The notes: a model not told the origin generated them from the sequence alone. A stretch of 64,000 nt of DNA from Bacillus fungorum (GCF_002746455.1 NZ_NWUW01000003.1:124001-188000); one strand, 5' to 3'; counted from the first letter of the stretch, positions 1 through 8,467 are shown. Numbers and translations: made by a program.

Positions 1-234
1 TTGAATGATAAAAAGGCGACAATGCATCATTTGGCGCAGAGTGAAATGAGTGAATATGGAGCAGAATTTCTTCCTTACAGAATTGTAGATCAAGGCGATA
101 TTATTACTGCAAGAGGAGTTACTTCAGGAATTGATTTAGGTCTTTGGATTATGGAAAGGTTTGCAAGTCCAAAAATTGCAGCTGCTGTTGAATATAGAAT
201 GGAATATGAGCGGCGAGGTGTTGTTTGGAAGTAA
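1..234 (+). CDS. DJ-1/PfpI family protein, C-terminal part
   Basis: This is the 3' end of a gene cut by the left edge. The 77 visible residues end in a segment (TSGIDLGLWIME near residues 41-52) typical of the C-terminal helix of PfpI/DJ-1 glutamine-amidotransferase-like proteins. The nucleophile-elbow cysteine would lie upstream of the window, so catalytic competence cannot be judged. The first codon is TTG, but no ribosome binding site is visible, so the true start is probably outside. Confidence 0.6.
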   Translation: MNDKKATMHHLAQSEMSEYGAEFLPYRIVDQGDIITARGVTSGIDLGLWIMERFASPKIAAAVEYRMEYERRGVVWK

Positions 235-282
235 TTTGACCTTAATCATAGTTTTTGCTGTAGAGCGTATTAAATATTCTAA

Positions 283-318
283 AAGAGAAGGAGTCAACTC
301 ATACGAGTGGGCTCTTCC
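283..318 (+). terminator. Imperfect hairpin after the PfpI gene
   Basis: The arms GAAGGAGTCAACTC and GAGTGGGCTCTTC can form an interrupted stem followed by a short T-rich stretch. It looks like a degenerate relative of the perfect hairpin after the manganese transporter at 3231-3258. The rest of 235-444 holds nothing recognisable. Confidence 0.45.
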
Positions 319-444
319 GTTTATATACTATATTGCTCATTTTTCACAGTAATATCCTTGTTAAAAAATCATAGAATGGATAATGTATTTTGTTTCATAG
401 TGATAATGATTTTTATTGTATATTCATAAATTAGTAAAAAGTAG

Positions 445-473
445 TTTACAAATTTGTGTGCAGCTTATATAAT
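445..473 (+). promoter_or_regulatory. Sigma-A promoter of the manganese transporter operon
   Basis: TTTACA (445-450) and TATAAT (468-473) are separated by exactly 17 bp, a near-consensus vegetative promoter. Transcription would begin near 480, immediately before the palindrome at 489-508. Confidence 0.75.
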
Positions 474-488
474 TTGATTCATATAAAA

Positions 489-508
489 AAGTTTCCTTAG
501 GGAAACTT
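489..508. promoter_or_regulatory. MntR-like operator
   Basis: A 20-bp near-perfect palindrome with arms AAGTTTCC and GGAAACTT lies just downstream of the predicted transcription start. It closely resembles the operator bound by the Mn(II)-dependent DtxR-family repressor MntR upstream of Bacillus mnt genes. Its position fits repression by blocking early transcription when manganese is sufficient. Confidence 0.75.
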
Positions 509-607
509 AAGTGTGGATTTACATTCATATTATATTTTTTTGTTCAAAAGTTGCCTTTACGCAAAATAATTATATTAACGAAAAAAAGAAGGGGGAATAC
601 ATAAAAA

Positions 608-1357
608 ATGGATGAGGCTATAATTGTCAAAGATTTGTTTGTATCTTATCAGGGGAATCAAGTAGTTCAAAATGTTTCCTTCGATATTGAAAAAGGGAAA
701 CTCGTTGGAATTATTGGTCCAAATGGAGCGGGAAAATCTACTTTAATGAAAGCTGTTCTAGATTTAATCCCAAATGATAAGGGATACGTTCAAGTTCTTG
801 GAGAGGATATTCGAAGTGCTAGAAAACATGTTGCATATGTACCACAAAGAAGTGATATAGATTGGGATTTCCCGATCACAGTTATAGATGTCGTGCTAAT
901 TGGAACGTATCCATCTTTAGGTATGATGAAAAGACCGAAGAAAGGGCATCGGGATTGGGCGTTTGAATGTCTCAAAAAAGTCGGAATGGAGGAGTTTAAA
1001 AATCGTCAAATTGGTGAGCTTTCAGGCGGACAACAACAACGTGTCTTTTTAGCGAGAGCATTAGCACAAAAGGCAGAGATATTTTTCCTGGATGAACCAT
1101 TTGTTGGAATTGATGTAACAAGTGAAGAGACAATTATTAAAATTCTTAGAGAATTACGTACAGAGGGAAAAACGATTGTCGTAGTACATCACGATTTAAG
1201 TAAAGCGGAGTCCTATTTTGATAAATTGCTATTATTGAATAAGAGTTTAATTCACTACGGAGAAGTAAGGCAAGTATTAGAACCAACTGTTATGTCAAAA
1301 GCGTATGTGAACCAAGGAATATTGTTTAATCATGCAACGGAGGTACATTCATCATGA
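608..1357 (+). CDS. mntB: Manganese-type ABC transporter, ATP-binding protein
   Basis: A 249-residue ABC ATPase that would power metal import on the cytoplasmic face of the membrane. Walker A (GPNGAGKST) lies at residues 37-45, the signature LSGGQQQR at 138-145, Walker B (IFFLDEP) at 158-164, and the switch histidine in VVHHD near 192. Sequence and length match the cluster of ATPases serving Mn/Zn importers. It is the first gene of a three-gene operon and overlaps the permease by four bases, so the two are probably translationally coupled. Manganese rather than zinc is inferred from the MntR-like operator upstream. Confidence 0.9.
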   Translation: MDEAIIVKDLFVSYQGNQVVQNVSFDIEKGKLVGIIGPNGAGKSTLMKAVLDLIPNDKGYVQVLGEDIRSARKHVAYVPQRSDIDWDFPITVIDVVLIGTYPSLGMMKRPKKGHRDWAFECLKKVGMEEFKNRQIGELSGGQQQRVFLARALAQKAEIFFLDEPFVGIDVTSEETIIKILRELRTEGKTIVVVHHDLSKAESYFDKLLLLNKSLIHYGEVRQVLEPTVMSKAYVNQGILFNHATEVHSS

Positions 1358-2220
1358 AGATTGTAGAATTTATAGATGCATTAACGCAGTACAGTTTTCT
1401 GCAGAAGGCGCTATTAACTTCCGTTATGGTAGGAGTTATTTGTGGTGTCATTGGATGCTTTATTATTTTACGAGGTATGGCATTAATGGGGGATGCTATT
1501 TCACATGCTGTTCTTCCTGGAGTAGCGCTTTCTTATATGATCGGAATGAACTATTTCATAGGAGCTGTTTTAACAGGTGTTATTACTGCAGTTGGAATAG
1601 GGTTTGTAAGTCAAAACAGTCGAATTAAACATGATATGGCGATAGGGATTATGTTCACATCTGTATTTGCTGTAGGGATTATTTTAATTACCTTTATGAA
1701 GAGTAGTTCAGATTTGTATCATATTTTATTCGGGAACGTCCTATCAGTTCGTTCTTCAGATATGTGGATGACGCTTATTATCGGAGTGGTCATTATCGGG
1801 CTTGTGATGCTGTTTTACAAAGAATTACTCGTATCCACTTTTGATCCAACGATGGCGCAAAGTTACGGATTACCGAACAAATGGATTCATTACGGCTTAA
1901 TGATCCTACTTACAATGGTTACAGTAGCATCACTTCAAACTGTGGGAATTATTCTAGTTGTCGCTATGCTTATTACACCGGCGGCTACAGCATATTTATT
2001 AACAAATCGTTTATGGGTCATGATTTATTTTGCGGCAGGCATTGGTGCACTTTCATCTGTAGTAGGGCTATATTTTAGTTTCTCTTATAATCTTGCTTCA
2101 GGTGCAACAATTGTTCTTGTTGCAACATTCTTGTTCGCATTGGCATTCTTTTTCTCACCGTCACAAGGTTTGTTTTGGAGAGCTATCAAAATTAGAAAAA
2201 ATAGAGCAGAGTTGTCATAA
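1354..2220 (+). CDS. mntC: Manganese-type ABC transporter, permease
   Basis: A 288-residue integral membrane protein of the ABC-3 permease family (ZnuB/MntC type) with about eight or nine hydrophobic segments. It contains the family's conserved stretch around GDAISHAVLPGVALSY (near residues 46-61) that contacts the ATPase. Only one permease gene is present, so the channel is probably a homodimer, unlike the two-permease mntABCD arrangement of B. subtilis. It overlaps the ATPase gene and lies 17 bp before the binding-protein gene. Confidence 0.9.
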   Translation: MKIVEFIDALTQYSFLQKALLTSVMVGVICGVIGCFIILRGMALMGDAISHAVLPGVALSYMIGMNYFIGAVLTGVITAVGIGFVSQNSRIKHDMAIGIMFTSVFAVGIILITFMKSSSDLYHILFGNVLSVRSSDMWMTLIIGVVIIGLVMLFYKELLVSTFDPTMAQSYGLPNKWIHYGLMILLTMVTVASLQTVGIILVVAMLITPAATAYLLTNRLWVMIYFAAGIGALSSVVGLYFSFSYNLASGATIVLVATFLFALAFFFSPSQGLFWRAIKIRKNRAELS

Positions 2221-2237
2221 TTGATTGGAGGATAAAA

Positions 2238-3173
2238 ATGAAATTTAAAAATGTTTTACTTTCGATACTTTGTATTTTCGTATTTGCATTAACAGCGTGT
2301 TCGAGTAACACAAATGGAAAAGAAGAAGGCAGTGAAAAATTAAAAGTTGTAACTACATACTCTATTATATATGATATGGTGAAGCAAATTGGCGGAGATA
2401 AAGTTGAGATTCATAGTCTTGTTCCAATTGGAGCTAACCCGCATGAATATGATCCACTACCAAAAGATGTTATGAAAATGACAGATGCAGATATGGTATT
2501 TTACAATGGGCTAAACCTGGAAGAAGGGGGAGCGTGGTTTAAAAAACTATTAAAAACGGCAAATAAATCAGAGAAAGATGCACCTGTTTATAAAGTAAGT
2601 GAAGGTGTAGAAGCTATTTATTTAGAAACAAAAGGATTAGAAAAAGAACCAGACCCACATGCATGGATGAATATTAAAAACGGTATTGTATATGCTGAAA
2701 ATGTGAAAAAGGCATTAATTAAAGAAGATCCTAAAAATAAAGAGTTCTATGCTAAAAATGCCGACAAGTATATAGCAGAACTTCAAAACTTACACGATGA
2801 GACAGTGAATAGAATTCATCAAATCCCTGAGGAAAAACGTTTCTTAATCTCTAGTGAAGGTGCTTTTAAATACTTTGGAAAAGCATATGATATTAAGACG
2901 GGATACATTTGGGAAATTAACTCAGAAAACCAAGGTACTCCAGATCAAATTAGAGATGTTGTAAGTGTAATTCAAACAAATAAAGTGCCAGCTTTATTTG
3001 TTGAAACAAGTGTAGATCGACGTAGTATGGAAACTGTTTCAAAAGAAACAAACGTGCCGATTGCAGGGACAATTTTTACAGACTCACTAGGTAAATCAGG
3101 TGAGGATGGAGATACGTATTTGAAAATGATGAAATGGAATATAGATACAATTATTAATGGATTACAAAAGTAA
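2238..3173 (+). CDS. mntA: Manganese-binding lipoprotein
   Basis: A 311-residue cluster A-I substrate-binding protein of the PsaA/MntA type. The N-terminus is a lipoprotein signal peptide with a lipobox ending LTAC, the cysteine being residue 21. The expected metal ligands are present at H69 (GANPHEYD), H141 (DPHAWMN), E207 (SSEGAF) and D282 (IFTDSLG), with the same spacing as in PsaA. It lacks the long His-rich loop common in zinc-specific relatives, which supports manganese. It would capture metal outside the membrane and deliver it to the permease. A good ribosome binding site (GGAGG) precedes the ATG. Confidence 0.93.
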   Translation: MKFKNVLLSILCIFVFALTACSSNTNGKEEGSEKLKVVTTYSIIYDMVKQIGGDKVEIHSLVPIGANPHEYDPLPKDVMKMTDADMVFYNGLNLEEGGAWFKKLLKTANKSEKDAPVYKVSEGVEAIYLETKGLEKEPDPHAWMNIKNGIVYAENVKKALIKEDPKNKEFYAKNADKYIAELQNLHDETVNRIHQIPEEKRFLISSEGAFKYFGKAYDIKTGYIWEINSENQGTPDQIRDVVSVIQTNKVPALFVETSVDRRSMETVSKETNVPIAGTIFTDSLGKSGEDGDTYLKMMKWNIDTIINGLQK

Positions 3174-3230
3174 AACCTATCTGTTTCTCAGTGTAGCGTA
3201 ACTATTGGAGATTTACAAAATAAGAGAAGG

Positions 3231-3258
3231 AAGAGCTAACTCCTTGGAGTTAGCTCTT
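3231..3258 (+). terminator. Terminator of the mnt operon
   Basis: A perfect 12-bp stem (AGAGCTAACTCC with its complement, TT loop) lies about 58 bp after the lipoprotein stop and is followed by a T-rich tract. Confidence 0.8.
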
Positions 3259-3283
3259 TCGTTTGTGTATTAAATTGCTATAT

Positions 3284-3440
3284 TCAATAATTCGGCTGAA
3301 TATAACCTAATTGTATTCCCTTCGTGACAGCTTCTAAAGAAGATGAAACATTTAATTTATCAAATACGTGTTGAATGTGATTGGAAATTGTGTTCATATG
3401 TTTTAGCGTCTTGTTCTGGATGACGCATATCATATGGAAT
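3284..3440 (-). pseudogene. LuxR-type HTH C-terminal remnant
   Basis: Reading the minus strand to the TGA at 3284-3286 gives a peptide matching the end of NarL/LuxR response regulators, including HIQHVFDKLNVSSSLEAV followed by TKGIQLGYI. Upstream, QNKTLK matches the start of the same DNA-binding domain, but the residues between are missing, so the domain has an internal deletion. The receiver domain and start codon are absent. Probably a fossil of a two-component regulator. Confidence 0.7.
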
Positions 3441-3465
3441 TCGTCTATCGAATTCTATGTGATAT
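3427..3465. repeat. Imperfect inverted repeat
   Basis: Two 17-bp arms (3427-3443 and 3449-3465) match at 15 positions around a 5-base loop, each arm containing GAATTCG next to the loop. It sits at the broken upstream end of the LuxR remnant. No T-tract follows, so it is not an obvious terminator. Confidence 0.6.
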
Positions 3466-3550
3466 CTTATGTTCAAGGAACCTATAGGCGTTTTAAAGAC
3501 TTGTAATTGTCTGTTGTTAAAATATACTAAAAAATAAACATTCCCCCTAT

Positions 3551-3587
3551 AAAAAAGTTCTCCTTTAACCCATGCCTAAAGGAGAAC
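3551..3587 (-). terminator. Terminator on the minus strand
   Basis: GTTCTCCTTTA and its perfect complement form an 11-bp stem (3557-3587), followed on the minus strand by six T residues (3551-3556). No intact minus-strand gene lies upstream, so it probably served a lost gene. Confidence 0.7.
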
Positions 3588-4014
3588 GAAAGTCCAATAT
3601 GCACTTTCCCGTCGTGTTATAACCTTTTGGTACTAATGAGTTTTTATATTTTTCCTATCTCACTAAATACGTGAGGGCTAAAAGTTCAGCAAGGAGCAAT
3701 CCCAAAAAATTAATAAAGCATGAGAAAGAAACCATCGTGTAATAACTCGCATTTTATGCAGTTTTAGATTTTCTTTTCAATGTCTAATGAACTTCAATAA
3801 TTATTAGCAGCTTCCTAAATATTGTTTCTTATTGACCAACCTGTTTATGCTTTTTTAACTTCAAAAAAGAATGTTCGTTCTTGTTGGATTGATAGGCATA
3901 CCCGGTGGCCACGAATGTGAATTTTAATAAGGCAATTATTAAACATAATAAATTCTTTTACAATGATACATATTATCCTTATATAAAATGTTATTATTCG
4001 AACACCCAATCTTA
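3588..4014. other. Gene-free stretch, probably degenerate
   Basis: No intact reading frame with a ribosome binding site is visible. On the minus strand a short hydrophobic run interrupted by stops suggests the decayed end of a membrane-protein gene that used the terminator at 3551-3587. The family could not be identified. Confidence 0.4.
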
Positions 4015-4030
4015 AAAGGAGGAGCTATTT

Positions 4031-4741
4031 GTGTCTGAACATATAGAAATTATTTTGAGAACATTGTTATCTTTCTCGATTTTATTTATCGGAGCTAAAA
4101 TATTAGGAAAGCAAATTATCGCTGAAATGAATACCTTTGATTTTATTGGTGCTATTTCTATCGGAAGTATTATTGCAAATTTGGCATTTAATTTAAATGT
4201 AAAAACTCATCATGCAGTTATCGCTTTTCTTATTTTAGTATTTATCATTTTAATGGTTAGTTATATATCCCTGAAAAGTCGAATAGGCAGAAAAATATTT
4301 GCAGGAAATCCAACAGTCATTATTGAAAACGGAAAAATTTTAGAAAATAATATGCGGAAAATGCGCTATTCTCTAGATTATTTAAACCAACAATTAAGAG
4401 AGAATGGTATTTTTAACATTGAAGAAGTTCTTTATGTCGTAGTTGAAACAAATGGTAAAATATCTGTTTTGAAAAAACCGGAATATCGTACTGTTACAAA
4501 ACAAGATTTAAATATACCGACAAAAAAAGAGTGTAAGCTTCCCATCGAGCTAATTATGGATGGGGAAATTATGACAGAAAACCTAAAGCAAAACAATCAT
4601 ACGGAGCTAGAATTACAATGTGAACTAAAAAAACGTAACCTCCGCTACACAGATGTTACGTATGCTGTACGTGCTGCAAATGGAAATATCTATATTGATA
4701 CATATAAAGATAACATTACTTCTCCAATGGACAAAGAATAA
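4031..4741 (+). CDS. DUF421 membrane protein (YetF-like)
   Basis: A 236-residue protein with three N-terminal hydrophobic segments (roughly residues 7-25, 35-53 and 60-80) followed by a soluble part containing the DUF421 core, including the NTFDFIGAISIGS region and the GNPTVIIENGKI motif. B. subtilis relatives include YetF, YdfS, YkjA and YrbG; some relatives are known in the spore inner membrane and affect spore heat resistance. The GTG start is chosen because AAAAGGAGG lies just upstream. The gene stands alone among degenerate DNA. Confidence 0.85.
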   Translation: MSEHIEIILRTLLSFSILFIGAKILGKQIIAEMNTFDFIGAISIGSIIANLAFNLNVKTHHAVIAFLILVFIILMVSYISLKSRIGRKIFAGNPTVIIENGKILENNMRKMRYSLDYLNQQLRENGIFNIEEVLYVVVETNGKISVLKKPEYRTVTKQDLNIPTKKECKLPIELIMDGEIMTENLKQNNHTELELQCELKKRNLRYTDVTYAVRAANGNIYIDTYKDNITSPMDKE

Positions 4742-4975
4742 GCTATTTCTACTAAAAACACAAGTGAACATATCGTTGTGATGCTTCCACAAATGACTAT
4801 AATTTATTTTAAATTGTCCATAAGAAAACATCATTCTTTCTCATCTAGCTTGTTTGGGGGTATTAAAGTTACTTAAGTTAATGGACATGTGATAAGAACC
4901 TATTAGCTATCAAGTTTAGAAACATATTCTTCCCCAAAAATCATAAAAATGAACTTCGGTGTTAAAAAATTCTTT
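4742..4975. other. Gene-free intergenic stretch
   Basis: I see no supported gene, RNA or clear terminator here. The IS231-like end at 4976 follows, and 5025-5190 is likewise featureless apart from a weak TTTTTAGCTTGG sequence near 5096 that partly resembles the same end. Confidence 0.4.
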
Positions 4976-5024
4976 TAGGGGGTAACTTGAAATCCTAGCT
5001 TTATGGGCATATGGTGCTACCTAT
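4976..5024 (-). repeat. Orphan IS231-like terminal repeat
   Basis: Read on the minus strand it contains TATGCCCATAAAGCTAGG flanked by GGTAGCACC and ending in TACCCCC. It matches the sequence at 8062-8108 and the one in front of the broken IS231-type transposase at 7687-7719. No transposase is attached, so it is a solo end or relic. Confidence 0.6.
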
Positions 5025-5213
5025 AATAAAAAATGAATAAACCCAAACCATTGATTATTGCCCTTCGTTATTAGCGACAGGAGAGGTATATTAAATTTTT
5101 AGCTTGGTAGTGGTATAGAGAAAAAACTTTTAAATAAAACTAATAAACTTGTCCAAGCATTATTCTTAAAGTTGAATATGGTATTTATAAAGACAATTAA
5201 AGGAGTTTTGTGT

Positions 5214-5837
5214 ATGGAAAATCTGAATGGTAAACCCTATGTAAATACAGAAGAAGGTGTGTATACTTCTATAAAATTACAGGCAATTACAGACCAAGCT
5301 TTTCGTGTTCCAGTATTTTTAAGTACATCAAACACTCTAAATCAATTACAACAACAGTTTTTAGATCGTCTTATTTTAGAATTAGAACAAGTTCTATTAT
5401 TTCCTAGAACGGTTCCACGTAGTGATTTGTATCCCGAAGCACCACTTACAAATATAAGGAGAGTAATTTTATCCAGTTATGGTATGGTTGCAGTGAATTT
5501 TCAGCGTTTCTTCGTACAAGGTATTAAAACAAATGTAGGAGATTTTGAACCTAAGACACCCTTTTGGGAAGGAACGCCATTTTCACAAATTGAACCTTCG
5601 ATGGCCTATCAATATGGATTACCATTACTATTAATTAGAGAGACAGGAACAGATACACTAAGGGGAATTTGGGAAGTTGGCAACGCACCATTTACTATTT
5701 TAAATTGGAATTCTGCAACACAATCAGTGGATACATTTTTTAATAGTGTACAGTGGAGGGAATTTTTTGCAAATTGGGTAGGGCATGTTAGAAGTGGTTA
5801 CTATCTTCAGACAGAACCGCAATTTAAGTATATATAA
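5214..5837 (+). CDS. Uncharacterised protein, possible deoxyribosyltransferase/TIR-like fold
   Basis: I do not firmly recognise this 207-residue protein. The start at 5214 (MENLNGK) is chosen because AAAGGAG lies 8 bp before it. The pattern of a strand (VPVFLST), a long helix (about residues 40-58), conserved polar residues (FPRTVPRSDLYPE), then a hydrophobic strand (GMVAVNF) and a Glu followed by Ala and a strand (EPSMAYQYGLPLLLI) resembles nucleoside 2-deoxyribosyltransferase and TIR-like nucleotide-binding folds. No membrane segment or signal peptide is seen. A small gene follows 21 bp downstream on the same strand, so they are probably co-transcribed. Catalytic function is inference only. 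Confidence 0.6.
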   Translation: MENLNGKPYVNTEEGVYTSIKLQAITDQAFRVPVFLSTSNTLNQLQQQFLDRLILELEQVLLFPRTVPRSDLYPEAPLTNIRRVILSSYGMVAVNFQRFFVQGIKTNVGDFEPKTPFWEGTPFSQIEPSMAYQYGLPLLLIRETGTDTLRGIWEVGNAPFTILNWNSATQSVDTFFNSVQWREFFANWVGHVRSGYYLQTEPQFKYI

Positions 5838-5858
5838 TAAGGGAAGGGGAGATGTAAG

Positions 5859-6125
5859 TTGGAAAACTTACAACCAGGAAGAGTTGAAAATCAGGTGTAT
5901 TCAAATAGGGTAGAAAGATCAGAGTTTGATGAAAATTGGGAAACGTGTATAACAAAGAGTGGGTATGTAATATATACGGCAACAAGTGATAATGCTAGAG
6001 TAGAAGTTTTACTTTCTGATGGTTCAAGTAAACTATTAGTATTTGATAAAAACGGAAAAGTAGCAGTAGGTGGTGGTGGCACAAGTCATTATAGTAAACC
6101 ACATCTTGCAATATCAATTGAATAG
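5859..6125 (+). CDS. Small hypothetical protein, partner of the preceding gene
   Basis: An 88-residue protein of unknown family, rich in predicted beta strands, with a Gly run (VGGGG near residue 70) toward the C-terminus. The TTG start follows AAGGGGA at good spacing. It lies 21 bp after the preceding gene and shares its terminator at 6221-6252, so it is probably the second gene of a two-gene operon. No transmembrane segment is apparent. Confidence 0.6.
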   Translation: MENLQPGRVENQVYSNRVERSEFDENWETCITKSGYVIYTATSDNARVEVLLSDGSSKLLVFDKNGKVAVGGGGTSHYSKPHLAISIE

Positions 6126-6220
6126 TTGATTTTCAATTTGATATTACAAATGAAATAATTTGAATGATAAATCTAGAAAAACAAAATCGATAATATAATG
6201 AATAATATTTTATTTTCCAT

Positions 6221-6252
6221 AAAAAAGAGCACTGCTGAATAGTGCCCTTTTT
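6221..6252. terminator. Bidirectional terminator
   Basis: GAGCACT and AGTGCCC form a short stem with a 7-base loop, flanked by an A-run on the left and a T-run on the right. It can end both the rightward two-gene unit and the leftward phosphoesterase gene. Confidence 0.75.
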
Positions 6253-6302
6253 AGAAATAAGTCTTTCTAGTATAAATACTTTGCTACTATTAGAATATCT
6301 AT

Positions 6303-7178
6303 TTAAATACAGGACCTTTTTGGAATGCCAAAATCTCTCCAAAGAATGGGTCCTAAAATATCATGTCTATTCACGAAGAATTCAGTAAAGTTGTAGTCAT
6401 TTAAAGTTAAAGGTGGATTCAAGTCGAGGGGAGCACCAGCCCCTCCTGATAGTATAAAATCAGTGCCTTGTCCCAGTGTAAATGTTCCATCGCAATTCTT
6501 TCTAATAAATTGTTCGTCATATGCATGTACATGGCTAACTAGTACTTTCTTGACATGGTGACATTGAATTAAATCAAAAAACTTCTGACTTTGAGGGGTG
6601 TCCACAGGAAATCCTTCTAGTGTTGACCAACGTCCTATATTAGGCTGTGCATGCATTGCTAAAATAGTATTACGACGGGTATGATGTAATTGTTTTTTCA
6701 AATAGTTTAGTTCGTCATTGGTGAATCCGTATATTTTATTTTTAGGGCTAATAATGTTATTTAGTGCTATACAGCGAAATTTAAAGTTAGGAATATCGAT
6801 TACCCAGTGTACTTTTCCAATAGTAGATTGGAAATTTTTTAGATTGCTTTCTTCAAGGTATAATTCATCATGATTACCAACACAAACAAATACCGGTATA
6901 TGAGGAACTATTTTTTTTACTACGCGTACAAAGTGTTCTAAATATTTCTTTTCTCCTGTATAAACTGTGTCTCCTCCATGAATAATAAACAAAGGATCTA
7001 ATTCAGCTGCCTTTTGTAAAACAAGTTCGAATTCACCGCTCATCGTAAAACAGTTATCTTCTGGCCCATTGCCTCTACTGTCTCCAAGAAACACAAAATT
7101 AAATTTATTCTTGCAGTGTAATCGTTTCATTCTTTCTTTCAATAAATATTCTGAACGCTCATGTAGTGTCATAAACAT
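6303..7178 (-). CDS. Calcineurin-like metallophosphoesterase
   Basis: A 291-residue protein with the full motif set of the calcineurin-like phosphoesterase family: GDSRG at residues 32-36, GGD at 68-70, GNHD at 101-104, a His at 176 (AMHAQPN) and HVH at 216-218. These bind two metal ions to hydrolyse phosphate esters. The substrate cannot be told from sequence. There is no signal peptide, so it is probably cytoplasmic. It converges on the unknown two-gene unit. An alternative start two codons downstream (7172) gives better spacing to the GAGAGG ribosome binding site. Confidence 0.88.
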   Translation of the reverse strand: MFMTLHERSEYLLKERMKRLHCKNKFNFVFLGDSRGNGPEDNCFTMSGEFELVLQKAAELDPLFIIHGGDTVYTGEKKYLEHFVRVVKKIVPHIPVFVCVGNHDELYLEESNLKNFQSTIGKVHWVIDIPNFKFRCIALNNIISPKNKIYGFTNDELNYLKKQLHHTRRNTILAMHAQPNIGRWSTLEGFPVDTPQSQKFFDLIQCHHVKKVLVSHVHAYDEQFIRKNCDGTFTLGQGTDFILSGGAGAPLDLNPPLTLNDYNFTEFFVNRHDILGPILWRDFGIPKRSCI

Positions 7179-7288
7179 CTTTTCCTCTCAAAAAAATTAA
7201 AAGGCTATACTTTTAATTATATGAAGAGTGTTTTGAGTGGATTGGACATTAGGTTTGAATGGTTGGAAAGTTTTTAATTGTATTAATT

Positions 7289-7632
7289 CAATCAGATGAA
7301 GTTAATTTTTTATTTAGAAGGTTAGTCAATATATGTTGTAAAAACTGAACGGCTGATTTATTAAACCGTTAATTCAGTCCTTTCGAACTGATGAGTACTT
7401 CTGTGGATGCTTCTAAACAGCTAGATAACTGAGCTAAAGAGGTTGTAGCGATATTTTGACTCATCCATATACATAAAGCTACTAAATTTTTTGCTTGGTA
7501 CTTACTGGTTCGTTGTACGAAACCAACATTTCTAGCAAGATTCTGTAAGGTATTTGGAGATAAAAAACTTTCAATCTCTTGAGCAAATAGTTGTAATTCA
7601 TCAGACACAGAAACAGACATAAAAAACGCCAT
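7289..7632 (-). pseudogene. IS231-type transposase, N-terminal fragment
   Basis: The minus strand encodes an 87-residue N-terminal piece typical of IS231 (IS4-family) transposases, e.g. SPNTLQNLARNVGFVQR and ALCIWMSQ. An in-frame TAA at 7369-7371 replaces an expected Gln; reading through it continues as RFNKSAVQFLQHILTNLL before similarity fades near 7290. The DDE catalytic region is absent, so it cannot transpose. Its own terminal repeat is at 7687-7719. Confidence 0.85.
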
Positions 7633-7686
7633 CCTTTCCTATGATTCTACAGAAAGAATAGCGTATTTGTTCTTTTTATGGATGCA

Positions 7687-7719
7687 TTTTTTTAGCTCGA
7701 TGGCGATGTGGTGTTACCT
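7687..7719 (-). repeat. IS231-like terminal inverted repeat
   Basis: On the minus strand it reads GGTAACACCACAT then CGCCATCGAGCTAAAA, 55 bp upstream of the transposase fragment start, where an IS231 end is expected. It serves as the internal reference for the other solo ends in this window. Confidence 0.7.
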
Positions 7720-7748
7720 CAAATATCATTATTTTATTTGAAGGTCTC

Positions 7749-7952
7749 TTATAAATTTTTTTCAAATCTTTTCATAGGTTGATATACAAGGACGTGTAGT
7801 GATAAACCTATCACTGCAGTAATGTTTAAAATAATACTTATAATCATTAAAGACCATTCTATAACTGGAGAAAAGTATCCGTTCGTACTTAATGTAGAAG
7901 AACTTACACCTAGTATTAAAATCACTATTAGTAAAGGTAAGTTTTTAACCAA
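7749..7952 (-). CDS. Small two-segment membrane protein
   Basis: A 67-residue hypothetical protein with two hydrophobic segments (about residues 5-22 and 31-55) and a basic C-terminus. The TTG start at 7952 is preferred over the upstream ATG because AAAGGAGG lies 7 bp before it. It sits between IS231-type relics. No family is recognised. Confidence 0.6.
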   Translation of the reverse strand: MVKNLPLLIVILILGVSSSTLSTNGYFSPVIEWSLMIISIILNITAVIGLSLHVLVYQPMKRFEKNL

Positions 7953-8061
7953 TTTGAATCCTCCTTTAAACACAATATCTTTATATTATTATATCACACA
8001 CTAGGTTATGTAATTAATATAAGATAGTTATCTATGAGAATTTAACATATTTTTTCGTTTT

Positions 8062-8108
8062 GGGGGTACTATAAAATTTTAGCTTGATGAGCATGGGGTG
8101 CTATCCCA
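8062..8108 (-). repeat. Orphan IS231-like terminal repeat
   Basis: On the minus strand it contains CATGCTCATCAAGCTAAAA, flanked by GGGATAGCACC and ending in AGTACCCCC, the same organisation as 4976-5024. No transposase is adjacent. Confidence 0.6.
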
Positions 8109-8242
8109 AGGGTACTCCGTTTCCTACTTGTTCAACAATCGGGCCATTTTATGGAATAACACTTATTGAGCTAACTGGGGTTTAAGAAAGAATGTTATAA
8201 TAAATTTTATTCTTTTACTGTTTTGCATTGGAGGCACTTAAC

Positions 8243-8467
8243 TTGAGAATTAGAAAGATAAGTAAAGAAGATATAAAGGGCGTATCAAGAGTTTATGTTG
8301 ATAGTTGGAGGACTACTTATCGTAGTCTAGTACCTGACGATTATCTGGACGAATTATCGTACGAAGATACAGAAAAAAGATGGATTGATTTTTTAAATAA
8401 CGAAAATGAAGAGTTACATGAAGTTCACGCTGAAAATACTGGGGAATTAGTCCGAATAATAAATTAA
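8243..8467 (+). pseudogene. GNAT acetyltransferase, N-terminal fragment
   Basis: The frame from the TTG at 8243 (GGAGG upstream) encodes an N-terminal half typical of small GNAT acetyltransferases, including the DSWRTTYRSLVPDDYLD stretch. It ends after about 75 residues, where a full protein would have about 165. The acetyl-CoA binding region is missing, so it should be inactive. Confidence 0.75.

Noticed and set aside
161-352. 63-codon frame overlapping the PfpI gene end
   Set aside because: It lacks a ribosome binding site, overlaps a better-supported gene and runs through a hairpin.
7822-8004. 60-codon plus-strand frame
   Set aside because: It is antisense to the small membrane-protein gene, which has a strong ribosome binding site.
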